In this document: positions 1-6,141 of the stretch, piece after piece | Position numbering within the stretch: the stretch's first letter is position 1 | Layout of the letters: each line of letters opens with the position of its first letter | Source: Bacteroidetes bacterium UBA4408 | Lineage (GTDB): Bacteria; Bacteroidota; Bacteroidia; UBA4408 | Length of the DNA stretch: 7,074 nt | NCBI GenBank assembly: GCA_002389785.1 | Contig: DGQS01000036.1 | Coordinates: forward strand, 1-7,074 | Direction of reading: 5' to 3' | Program-made: the position numbers and the translations under genes | The notes under the pieces: model-generated | Told to the model about the DNA's origin: nothing | The model's input: only the letters and a program-made list of their open reading frames with translations | Databases searched by the model: none

Positions 1-2
1 AA

Positions 3-593
3 CAACGTGATGATGCATTTGTTGAAAATTTTTCTGCATTTGTGGTTCACCCGAATTCAAAAATTGGTCATTCAAAATTTCATCCTAACAGCAGCGGCAA
101 TTATTTGAAGGGATTAAGTAAAGCAGAGCAGGAGCGAGTGTTGGAAGCAGCACTTGGGAATGCTCGAAATTATAAATCGCAATTGACTTCTGTGCTCGAT
201 GATTTAGATCATCGGCGTGATAAAACGAATCGTTACTTAATTGAATGGCACAAAAAATTTACCCTTTCGTTTGCTTGTCTTGTATTGTTTTTTGTGGGTG
301 CACCTTTGGGTGCAATTATTCGTAAAGGCGGTATCGGTATGCCAATGGTGGTTTCGGTTTTGTTTTTTTTGTTTTTCCATGTAATGAATATTATGGGCGA
401 AAAATTTTCGAAAGAAGGAGTTTTGCCTCCCTACCAGGGAATGTGGCTTGCCTCGATGGTGCTTTTACCAATTGGAATCTTTTTAACTTCAAAAGCTACC
501 AGTGATTCAGCGCTTTTTGATATTAATAGTTACCTAAAAGTATTTCAGTTTTTTACCCGCAAAACAAAGAATGAAAATACTGCAACTGTGTAA
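3..593 (+). CDS. LptF/LptG-family LPS export permease, C-terminal part (5' end outside window)
   Basis: The reading frame is open from the first bases (in frame from base 3), so this is the C-terminal ~196 residues of a larger protein. The GTG at 42 is internal, not a start. After a soluble stretch come three hydrophobic segments: one beginning LSFACLVLFFVGAPLGAIIR, one around MPMVVSVLFFLFFHVMNIMG, and one around MWLASMVLLPIGIFLTS. The 'GAPLGAIIRKGG' turn and the following helix are typical of the last transmembrane helices of the YjgP/YjgQ (LptF/LptG) family. Established role of the family: these inner-membrane subunits work with the LptB ATPase to extract lipopolysaccharide and pass it to the periplasmic bridge. 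Whether this is LptF or LptG, or a fused form, cannot be decided from the fragment. The 3' end overlaps the next gene by 23 nt, which suggests co-transcription and perhaps translational coupling with a glycosyltransferase. Homopolymer runs (eight T at 363-370) lie in the coding sequence without breaking the frame. Confidence 0.88.
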   Translation, partial: QRDDAFVENFSAFVVHPNSKIGHSKFHPNSSGNYLKGLSKAEQERVLEAALGNARNYKSQLTSVLDDLDHRRDKTNRYLIEWHKKFTLSFACLVLFFVGAPLGAIIRKGGIGMPMVVSVLFFLFFHVMNIMGEKFSKEGVLPPYQGMWLASMVLLPIGIFLTSKATSDSALFDINSYLKVFQFFTRKTKNENTATV

Positions 594-1770
594 CCGTGTG
601 CCTTATCCTTTAACAGATGGCGGTGCAATTGCCATGTTTGCTATGACCCAATCGCTGAGTGATGCAGGATGCGAGGTGCATATGTTAGCAATCAATACCC
701 AAAAGCACTTTGTAGAAATTGACAAATTACCTGATTGGTTTCACGCTAAAGTTAAACTGTATACCGTTGATGCAGCCACAGATGTTACGCCGCATGGAGC
801 ATTTTTTAATTTGTTTTCAACGCGTTCGTACAATTTAATTCGCTTCGACATTCCTGCATTTCATAAAAAATTAGCTCAGCTATTAACCGAGCATAAATAT
901 GATGTGGTGCAACTGGAAGGATTGTTTTTAAGCATGTATATTCCTACCATTCGAAAGCACTCAACCGCACTTGTTAGCATGCGTGGGCACAATGTTGAAT
1001 ATTTAATTTGGGAACGATTAGCTGCTTCAACCGCTTCTTTTTTTAAGAAAAAATATTTGCAGTTACTTGCAAAGCGTTTAAAACGCGAAGAAATTTCAGT
1101 CTTGCAACAACTAGATTGTATTGTACCAATTTCTACCATTGATGAACAAATATACCGACAACAAGGTGCGAAAATGCCAATGTTGGTTTGCACTGCGGGA
1201 GTGGATGAAAATTTACTTGAAGCAAAGCCGGCAGAAGTTAAGAAAGGCACCCTATTTCATTTGGCAGCTATGAATTGGCAACCCAATGTTGAGGCTGTAA
1301 ATTGGTTCATGCAAAGTATTTGGCCAAAAGTAAAAGTTTCATTTCCGCAAACACATTTGTTTCTTGCAGGGAAGGACATGCCCGATGCAATGATGAAACA
1401 AAATGGCAAACAAGTTACTGTTTGTGGCCAAGTAAACGATGCAGTTCAATTTATGCAAGACAAGCAAATAATGCTGGTGCCCTTATTATCGGGAAGTGGA
1501 ATGCGCATAAAAATTATTGAAGGCATGGCCTTGGGCAAAGTAATTGTCAGCACAAGTATTGGTGCTGAAGGGATTGATTGCACTTCGGGAAAAAACATAT
1601 TGTTAGCGGATAGTGCCGAAGAGTTTTGTAATCAAATTGCACTGGCAATTAGTGATAGTGAACTGTGTAATCGACTCAGTAAAAATGCAAAGGCGCTCGT
1701 GCAACAGAAATATACCAATCGCTCTATTATTTCAAAACTGATTTCCTTTTATAGCAATTTACTAAAATAG
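571..1770 (+). CDS. GT4-family glycosyltransferase (GT-B fold)
   Basis: This 399-aa soluble protein has a two-domain GT-B layout. The N-terminal domain opens with MKILQLCNRVPYPLTDGGA, whose R9-V-P-Y-P and D16-G-G form the usual start of the nucleotide-sugar transferase Rossmann domain in this subgroup. An H140-N-V-E143 motif is also typical. The C-terminal donor-binding domain shows FLAGK at 264-268, the loop PLLSGSGMRIKIIEGMALGK with E317, and TSIGAEGI after it. In classical GT4 enzymes two glutamates sit eight residues apart (EX7E); here the first position is S309, as in related exopolysaccharide-type members. Role by family: transfer of a sugar from an activated nucleotide donor to a growing glycan or lipid at the inner membrane. 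The acceptor and sugar cannot be read from sequence. The ATG at 571 lies in an A-rich context inside the end of the permease gene. The link to LPS export makes LPS or capsule synthesis likely, by inference. Confidence 0.9.
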   Translation: MKILQLCNRVPYPLTDGGAIAMFAMTQSLSDAGCEVHMLAINTQKHFVEIDKLPDWFHAKVKLYTVDAATDVTPHGAFFNLFSTRSYNLIRFDIPAFHKKLAQLLTEHKYDVVQLEGLFLSMYIPTIRKHSTALVSMRGHNVEYLIWERLAASTASFFKKKYLQLLAKRLKREEISVLQQLDCIVPISTIDEQIYRQQGAKMPMLVCTAGVDENLLEAKPAEVKKGTLFHLAAMNWQPNVEAVNWFMQSIWPKVKVSFPQTHLFLAGKDMPDAMMKQNGKQVTVCGQVNDAVQFMQDKQIMLVPLLSGSGMRIKIIEGMALGKVIVSTSIGAEGIDCTSGKNILLADSAEEFCNQIALAISDSELCNRLSKNAKALVQQKYTNRSIISKLISFYSNLLK

Positions 1771-1779
1771 CTAGCTATT
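1766..1779. repeat. Perfect 14-bp palindrome at the GT4 stop codon
   Basis: AATAGCTAGCTATT is its own reverse complement and contains the TAG stop of the GT4 gene. It is preceded by further A residues and followed by CTTTTAA, so the RNA could form a short hairpin with a T-rich tail on the plus strand, that is, a weak terminator or attenuator before the GT2 gene. A protein-binding site is the alternative. The stem is short and AT-rich, so chance is also possible. Confidence 0.3.
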
Positions 1780-1815
1780 CTTTTAATTCAATTAACTTCG
1801 CAACAAATACGTAGT

Positions 1816-2988
1816 ATGTTGGAAACAATATTTTGGCTTAGTAGTTTTTTGATTGTTTATAGCTATGTAATATTTCCGCTTTTGCTGAATTATTTTGCAT
1901 TGAGTAAGAGTCAAAATACCACAGTTTTTTCTGCACAATCAGATGATTTACCAGCCGTAAGCATTTTGCTTGCTGTTTATAACGAGGAGCAAGTAATTGA
2001 GCAAAAAATACGGTCCACTTTTGATACAGATTATCCATTGTCAAAGCTTACGTTTTACATCGGTTCTGATTCCTCAACTGACCAAACGGAAGCTATCATC
2101 AAAAAGTATCAACTTCAATATCCCCAGTTAAAACTTGAAGTATTTCCACAACGTACCGGGAAAGCAGGTATTGTAAACGCTTTAGAATTACATGCAACAT
2201 CACCAATTTTAATTTTAACAGATGCAAATGTGTTTTTTCAAAAAGACACTATTTATCAATTGGTAAAGCATTATAAAAATGAAGCTATAGCATTGGTTGG
2301 TGGAAATATTATAAATGAGCAATTGCACAAAAGTGGTATCTCAGTTCAAGAAAAAACGTATTTGAGTCGCGAGAATAAAATGAAGTATCAGGAAGGTGCC
2401 GTATGGGGTACCATGATTGGTGCTTTTGGAGGGTGTTATTCTATACGAAAGAAGAACTTTACTCCCGTTCCCCCACGCTTTTTTATGGACGATTTTTACA
2501 TCACGATGGGTGTGCTGGAACAAGGAGCCCAAGCAATTAATGAGTTAAGTGCACGCTGCTATGAAGATGTATCGAACAAAATTTCGGAAGAATTTCGCCG
2601 TAAGGTTAGAATTTCGATTGGCAATTTTCAAAATTTAACTCGTTACCGCGGCTTACTTTTTTCAAAATTCCCGGGTCTTTCTTTTTGTTTTTGGAGCCAC
2701 AAGGTAATTCGTTGGTTGGGACCATTTTTTATACTCGCAGCTTTACTCAGTAATTTTTTATTGCGCGAAAATTCAGAATTTTATTTTTTTACACTGCATG
2801 TGCAAATTTTTTCGCTGATGATTCCTGTTTTGGATGAATTACTTAAAAAGATGCGGATACATCTAAGTTTATTCAGATTTATAAGTCATTTTTATTTAAT
2901 GAATCTGGCGTTGATGATTGGATTTTTTAAATTTATTTCAGGCGTTGAATCCAATGTTTGGAAACCAACTCAGCGCAATCAACAATAA
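1816..2988 (+). CDS. Membrane-anchored GT2-family glycosyltransferase
   Basis: This 390-aa protein has one N-terminal hydrophobic segment (about residues 4-26), then a GT-A catalytic domain, then two or three C-terminal membrane segments (about 298-316, 322-338 and 355-378). Catalytic-domain landmarks are VSILLAVYNEE (48-58), the GSDSSTDQT stretch (83-91), the metal-binding region TDANVFF with D136 (DAN in place of the usual DxD), the acidic pair D225-D226 in FMDDFYITMG, and R261-R-K-V-R265, which replaces the QxxRW signature of processive synthases. SHKVIRWLGP at 294-303 is the family's usual junction into the C-terminal helices. Role by family: inner-membrane transfer or polymerisation of sugars for cell-surface polysaccharide; the substrate is unknown. 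It follows the GT4 gene by 45 nt on the same strand, so one operon with it and the LPS permease is likely. It converges on nadE with only 22 nt between the stop codons. Confidence 0.9.
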   Translation: MLETIFWLSSFLIVYSYVIFPLLLNYFALSKSQNTTVFSAQSDDLPAVSILLAVYNEEQVIEQKIRSTFDTDYPLSKLTFYIGSDSSTDQTEAIIKKYQLQYPQLKLEVFPQRTGKAGIVNALELHATSPILILTDANVFFQKDTIYQLVKHYKNEAIALVGGNIINEQLHKSGISVQEKTYLSRENKMKYQEGAVWGTMIGAFGGCYSIRKKNFTPVPPRFFMDDFYITMGVLEQGAQAINELSARCYEDVSNKISEEFRRKVRISIGNFQNLTRYRGLLFSKFPGLSFCFWSHKVIRWLGPFFILAALLSNFLLRENSEFYFFTLHVQIFSLMIPVLDELLKKMRIHLSLFRFISHFYLMNLALMIGFFKFISGVESNVWKPTQRNQQ

Positions 2989-3008
2989 ATTTCGAGCAGA
3001 TTGTTGCC

Positions 3009-3041
3009 TACTATTCCTGTAAATATTCTTTCGGAATAGTA
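3009..3041. terminator. Hairpin at the GT2/nadE convergent junction, possible weak bidirectional terminator
   Basis: TACTATTCC (3009-3017) and GGAATAGTA (3033-3041) are perfect inverted arms with a 15-nt spacer. The hairpin overlaps the last codons and stop of nadE, just after the GT2 gene ends. Neither side has a clear T-run, so it does not meet the usual intrinsic-terminator pattern. The position between convergent genes is the main argument for a role in ending transcripts or separating the two messages. Confidence 0.3.
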
Positions 3042-3796
3042 CACACAGGAATTGGTACCATTTTATGCAAATTGGCTTTATGTCGGGAAGAATAAATCTC
3101 CAATACTTTTTTCTGCCTTTCACTTAGGTTAATGGGTTGAGCCCCATTTTCGAGTGAATTCATTGCCCATTCAAGCTCATCATAGCTGGCACCTATCTGA
3201 TCCTCATCGCTGCGACCATCATGAAAAAGACCATCTGTAGGAGCCGCAGTAAGTATCGAATTTACAACCCCTAATTCCTTAGCTAATGCATACACTTCAG
3301 ATTTTAGTAAATCGGCAATTGGTGAAATATCAACTCCTCCATCTCCATACTTTGTAAAAAAACCTATTCCAAAATCCTCTATTTTATTTCCGGTGCCGGC
3401 AACCAGTAATTTTTTATTTCCGGCCACCGCATATAAAGTAAGCATGCGTAAACGACTGCGTGTATTTGCCAATGTTAAATGATCTTGTATTTGAGCCGGA
3501 AATGTTTTTTCAAGTTCAACAAAGGGGGCAGAAAGATTGATATCAAAATGGGAAACGTTATCAAATTTTTTCATCAACCAATGGATGTGTTCTTGCGAAC
3601 GGCTGTATTCAGCTTTACTTTGATGAATGGGCAAATTTAGGCATACAACTTCTTTACCGGTTAATGCACATAAGGTAGAAGTTAGCGCTGAATCAATTCC
3701 TCCTGAAACGCCTATTACAAAACCTTTTTGTTGCGATTTCTCACAATAATTATTGAGCCAGTTCACAATGTAGTTGACTACTAAATCTGCTTTCAT
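3011..3796 (-). CDS. nadE: Ammonia-dependent NAD+ synthetase NadE
   Basis: The gene encodes 261 aa from the ATG at 3796. It catalyses the last step of NAD biosynthesis: ATP-dependent amidation of deamido-NAD+ through an adenylated intermediate, in the cytosol. Visible motifs are the N-type ATP pyrophosphatase loop S31-G-G-I-D-S36, NTRSRLRM (111-118), GTGNKIED (134-141), the strongly conserved FTKYGDGGVDISPI (147-160), and APTDGLFHDGRSDEDQIG (185-202). The length fits a single synthetase domain with no glutaminase domain, so the nitrogen donor is expected to be ammonia or another enzyme's product. A longer frame starts at 3856, but those 20 extra residues are encoded by a terminator hairpin belonging to the upstream gene and do not resemble NadE, so the start at 3796 is preferred. 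No TAnnTTTG box is evident in the short leader; its promoter is not identified. Confidence 0.96.
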   Translation of the reverse strand: MKADLVVNYIVNWLNNYCEKSQQKGFVIGVSGGIDSALTSTLCALTGKEVVCLNLPIHQSKAEYSRSQEHIHWLMKKFDNVSHFDINLSAPFVELEKTFPAQIQDHLTLANTRSRLRMLTLYAVAGNKKLLVAGTGNKIEDFGIGFFTKYGDGGVDISPIADLLKSEVYALAKELGVVNSILTAAPTDGLFHDGRSDEDQIGASYDELEWAMNSLENGAQPINLSERQKKVLEIYSSRHKANLHKMVPIPVCTIPKEYLQE

Positions 3797-3813
3797 GTTT
3801 GATTTATTTAAGG

Positions 3814-3854
3814 CAAAAAAAATCCCGCTTTTGCGCAATGCAAAAACGGGATTC
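3814..3854 (-). terminator. Strong intrinsic terminator of the beta-barrel protein gene
   Basis: On the minus strand the stop of the barrel gene (3868) is followed by a hairpin: arms 3840-3853 and 3821-3834 pair at 13 of 14 positions (one mismatch, 3828/3846) around a 5-nt loop. Immediately after comes a run of eight T (complement of 3815-3822). This is a textbook Rho-independent terminator. It ends 18 nt before the nadE ATG, so nadE should be largely uncoupled from the upstream gene unless there is read-through. Confidence 0.88.
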
Positions 3855-3867
3855 AAGCTATAATTAA

Positions 3868-4644
3868 TTAAAATAAAACGCCTACCGATAATGAAACTGC
3901 GTTATTGGTAAACTTTTGTTTATAGGCTGTTCCATCTGTTCTAAACATATAATCCGATTTAGATTTTGAAACATTGGTGAGTCCGTTTAAATAATTAACA
4001 CTTATCAGCAAGGAAGTTGAACCGGCTAAATTATATTCTGCACCGGCTCCAACATTAATTGCAGCTTTAAAGAAATTCATGTCTTTGCTGATATTGATAT
4101 CTTCAAGGGTTGAATTAGTTTTTTTAGTACTTCTAACATCGTCTTCACTTAAAGCTTTTGTACGAATTCCAAGATTAATTCCGGCTTGAGCAAAATAGGT
4201 CATCACACCAATTTCTTTTGTACGCATTTTTAAAGTGATTGGAATAGCCCAATAAGCAACACTGAAATTGCGTGATTTCAATTGAAAAAACTCATTCACG
4301 GTATCGTTAATGTTAATTTTAAGAGGTTCTTCATTAAAATGATAGTAAGCAGTATCGGTGTAATTTAAAGCTCCTCCGTTTTTTTCAAAGCCAATACCGG
4401 TGGCCAAACTAACCACTTTGTTAAGTCTAAATTCAGTCATCAAGGCATAGCCCATTTTAACTTTGGCACCTGCTCCATCAAGTTTTTTTACATCTCCCGG
4501 CTTCATCCAAGATATTTCGGGACTAACTCGTAAACCGAATCGGAAGTTTTTTAGGGGTTCATCTTCCTGGGCAACAGTGCGCAAGCTAAATGCGAAAAAA
4601 AGCAAAATTGCCGGTGAAATTTTGGTTAGGATAGTATTCTTCAT
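3868..4644 (-). CDS. PorT-type outer-membrane beta-barrel protein
   Basis: The protein is 258 aa from the ATG at 4644. It begins with a clear Sec signal peptide (lysines at 2 and 8, hydrophobic core SPAILLFFAFSL, likely cleavage near TVAQ at 23-26). The mature part, starting around FRFGLRVSPEIS, has alternating strand-and-turn segments such as MGYALMTEFRLNKVVSLATGIGFEKNGG, and ends in NAVSLSVGVLF with a terminal phenylalanine, as expected for a barrel inserted by the BAM machinery. This matches the small 'outer membrane beta-barrel / PorT family' group (OMP_b-brl_2 type) common in Bacteroidota. That family name does not imply that this is the type IX secretion protein PorT itself; function is unknown. 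An upstream in-frame extension to 4887 runs through gldB on the other strand and is not credible. The gene is divergent from gldB with 58 nt between start codons, and is closed by a strong terminator. Confidence 0.85.
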   Translation of the reverse strand: MKNTILTKISPAILLFFAFSLRTVAQEDEPLKNFRFGLRVSPEISWMKPGDVKKLDGAGAKVKMGYALMTEFRLNKVVSLATGIGFEKNGGALNYTDTAYYHFNEEPLKININDTVNEFFQLKSRNFSVAYWAIPITLKMRTKEIGVMTYFAQAGINLGIRTKALSEDDVRSTKKTNSTLEDINISKDMNFFKAAINVGAGAEYNLAGSTSLLISVNYLNGLTNVSKSKSDYMFRTDGTAYKQKFTNNAVSLSVGVLF

Positions 4645-4650
4645 AGGTTT

Positions 4651-4682
4651 AAAATTTATTTGTTCTACTTTTGGTACCACAA
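4651..4682 (-). promoter_or_regulatory. Weak promoter candidate for the beta-barrel gene
   Basis: Reading on the minus strand, TTG (4682-4680), a 21-nt spacer and TAAATTTT (4658-4651) resemble the Bacteroidota TTG / TAnnTTTG promoter with one mismatch in the -7 box. Initiation would fall at or near the ATG at 4644, implying an almost leaderless mRNA. The match is weak and AT-rich sequence makes chance hits easy. Confidence 0.2.
4666..4673 (+). promoter_or_regulatory. -7 promoter box for gldB (TAnnTTTG)
   Basis: TACTTTTG is an exact match to the Bacteroidota primary-sigma -7 consensus TAnnTTTG. It lies in the 58-nt gap between the divergent barrel gene and gldB, in the direction of gldB. Transcription would begin around 4680, giving a leader of about 23 nt before the ATG at 4703. 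No good -33 TTTG/TTG lies at the usual 19-21 nt spacing, so the assignment rests on the -7 box and its position. Confidence 0.45.
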
Positions 4683-4702
4683 TAGTAAGCAAATATTCAA
4701 GA

Positions 4703-5716
4703 ATGAAAGTTTCGTATTGGTTCAAGTTTTTAACTGTGTTATTCACTTTTTCGGCTTGTTCGCACAATAACAAAGAGATTGATATTTCGGATGTAAAAAT
4801 TGATTTCAAGTTTAGTCGATTTGAAAAGGATTTGCAGAGTTTAAACACTAACAATGCTACCGAAGCAAAGCAAAAGCTAGTTGTCAATTATGGACAGTTT
4901 TTCGAGCGCTTCAATGAGAATATCATACAAATTGGAAGTTCTAATCAAACTGGATATGAGCTTGCGGTAAGTAGTTTTTTGAACGATGCAGCTATTTCTA
5001 CTGTATATAACGATGTACAAACAACGTTTGCAAGTACCGATCAATTGGCAAATGATTTTGAAACTGCATTAAAGCATTATCATTACTATTTTCCGAATAA
5101 AATTGTACCGCATATTGCCACCTTTATTTCAGGATTTAATTATCCGATAGCAGTAACCGATAGCGTGTTGGGGGTTGGATTAGATATGTATTTGGGGAAA
5201 AATTACAAGTATTATAAGTTAATGGCCATACCCAATTACCAAGTAGATTTTATGAGCAAACATTACATTGTAGTGGATGCATTACGTTCGTGGTTGCAAA
5301 CAGAATATGAAGGAATGGATGTACACAAGAATTTATTGAGTGAGATGCTATTTCAGGGAAAATTGATGTATGCGTTGGATTATATTTTGCCGCAAGAAGA
5401 GGATAGTATTAAAATGGAATTTACCGCCAAGCAGTTGCAATGGGTTACTAATTCGGAACAGAGTATTTGGGCTTATTTTATCGATAAAAATTTGCTGTAC
5501 TCAACCAAGGCATCTGAAAATGTAAAATACATTAACAGTGCACCTTTTACTATCGGAATGCCAAAAGCATCACCCGGAAGAGTAGGAGTATGGCTGGGAT
5601 ACAGGATAATTTCTGCCTATATGGAAAGGCATAAAGAAATTACTTTAGCCATGTTAATGGAGGAAAAAAATGCGCAAAAAATATTGAATGATTCGCATTA
5701 CAAACCCCGAAAATAG
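4703..5716 (+). CDS. gldB: Gliding motility lipoprotein GldB
   Basis: The protein is 337 aa from the ATG at 4703. It starts with a lipoprotein signal: basic and hydrophobic residues (KFLTVLFTF) followed by S17-A-C19, with C19 the lipidation site, so the mature protein is membrane-anchored and faces the periplasm. GldB-typical segments follow: RFEKDLQSLN near the N-terminus, GVGLDMYLGKNYKYYKL, E214-M-L-F-Q-G-K220 with YALDYILPQEED, and P291-G-R-V-G-V-W-L-G299 YRIISAYM, ending in SHYKPRK. In Flavobacterium johnsoniae GldB is needed for gliding; its biochemical activity is not established, and homologues also occur in Bacteroidota not known to glide. A longer frame from 4463 overlaps the divergent barrel gene and would bury the signal peptide, so it is rejected. 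gldC follows 44 nt downstream, the arrangement known from F. johnsoniae. Confidence 0.93.
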   Translation: MKVSYWFKFLTVLFTFSACSHNNKEIDISDVKIDFKFSRFEKDLQSLNTNNATEAKQKLVVNYGQFFERFNENIIQIGSSNQTGYELAVSSFLNDAAISTVYNDVQTTFASTDQLANDFETALKHYHYYFPNKIVPHIATFISGFNYPIAVTDSVLGVGLDMYLGKNYKYYKLMAIPNYQVDFMSKHYIVVDALRSWLQTEYEGMDVHKNLLSEMLFQGKLMYALDYILPQEEDSIKMEFTAKQLQWVTNSEQSIWAYFIDKNLLYSTKASENVKYINSAPFTIGMPKASPGRVGVWLGYRIISAYMERHKEITLAMLMEEKNAQKILNDSHYKPRK

Positions 5717-5760
5717 TTTATAAAATTAGGATTGCCTAGTATAATTGATAGATACCTTAC

Positions 5761-6093
5761 ATGAAAAAATCAGAAATTAAATTTGCGATAGAGTTAGATG
5801 AGAATAATTTGCCCGAAAAAATTCAGTGGGAAGCTACCGATTCGGGCATTGACGGTGCAATTGCAGCAAAGTCGATTATGTTGAGTGTATGGGATCCTAA
5901 TGAGAATAACACTTTACGCATTGATTTATGGACCAAGGATATGATGGTAGATGAGATGAAAATTTTTATGCATCAAACCTTACTTTCAATGGCCAATACC
6001 TTGGAGCGTGCTACCCATGAGGATAAAATGGCGGCAGATCTTCGTGATTTCTGCGAGCATTTTGCAGATAAATTAGAGCTAAAAAAATCTTAA
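5761..6093 (+). CDS. gldC: Gliding motility protein GldC
   Basis: The protein is a 110-aa acidic, soluble, apparently cytoplasmic protein with no signal peptide or membrane segment. The full length matches GldC: an N-terminal strand region (KKSEIKFAIELDENNLPEKIQW), then EATDSGIDGAIAAKSIMLSVWDP, a DLWTKDMMVDEMKIFMHQTL segment, and a helical C-terminus ending LRDFCEHFADKLELKKS. In F. johnsoniae gldC lies directly after gldB and contributes to gliding; its molecular role is unknown. The gene starts 44 nt after gldB ends, on the same strand, and is probably co-transcribed from the gldB promoter. A terminator-like hairpin follows within 15 nt of the stop. It converges with engB. Confidence 0.93.
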   Translation: MKKSEIKFAIELDENNLPEKIQWEATDSGIDGAIAAKSIMLSVWDPNENNTLRIDLWTKDMMVDEMKIFMHQTLLSMANTLERATHEDKMAADLRDFCEHFADKLELKKS

Positions 6094-6105
6094 TTCTAGA
6101 GGCAA

Positions 6106-6141
6106 AGTAACGAACAGTTCAGCATTGTTGTTACTGTTTTT
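6106..6141 (+). terminator. Terminator after gldBC, overlapping the 3' end of engB
   Basis: AGTAAC-G-AACA (6106-6116) pairs with TGTTGTTACT (6126-6135): ten base pairs with a single bulged G, around a 9-nt loop. A run of five T (6137-6141) follows on the plus strand, as expected for an intrinsic terminator of the gldB-gldC transcript. On the minus strand the same stem is followed only by TTTGCC, so it may end engB transcripts less well. The downstream arm and T-run lie inside the last codons and stop of engB. Confidence 0.6.

Noticed and set aside
876..1250. 124-aa minus-strand open frame inside the GT4 gene
   Set aside because: It lies opposite a well-supported GT4 coding sequence and its translation shows no domain-like features.
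1838..3123. Several short minus-strand frames of about 60-70 aa within or at the end of the GT2 gene
   Set aside because: They are shadows of the GT2 and nadE coding sequences, with no recognisable motifs.
3868..4644. Assignment of the barrel protein as the type IX secretion component PorT
   Set aside because: Only the general small-barrel family pattern is visible; many Bacteroidota paralogues carry the same family label without being PorT.
4463..4702. 80-residue N-terminal extension of gldB
   Set aside because: It overlaps the divergent barrel gene's signal-peptide region and would put the lipoprotein signal inside the protein.
4645..4887. 81-residue N-terminal extension of the beta-barrel protein
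   Set aside because: It runs antisense through gldB and would bury a clear Sec signal peptide that starts at 4644.
5717..5760. Internal promoter or hairpin between gldB and gldC (TTTA, 19-nt spacer, TATAATTG at 5740-5747; ATTAGG-ATTG-CCTAGT at 5725-5740)
   Set aside because: Both promoter boxes have a mismatch and the hairpin has only six pairs including a G-T; both are easily chance in AT-rich DNA, and co-transcription from the gldB promoter is simpler.
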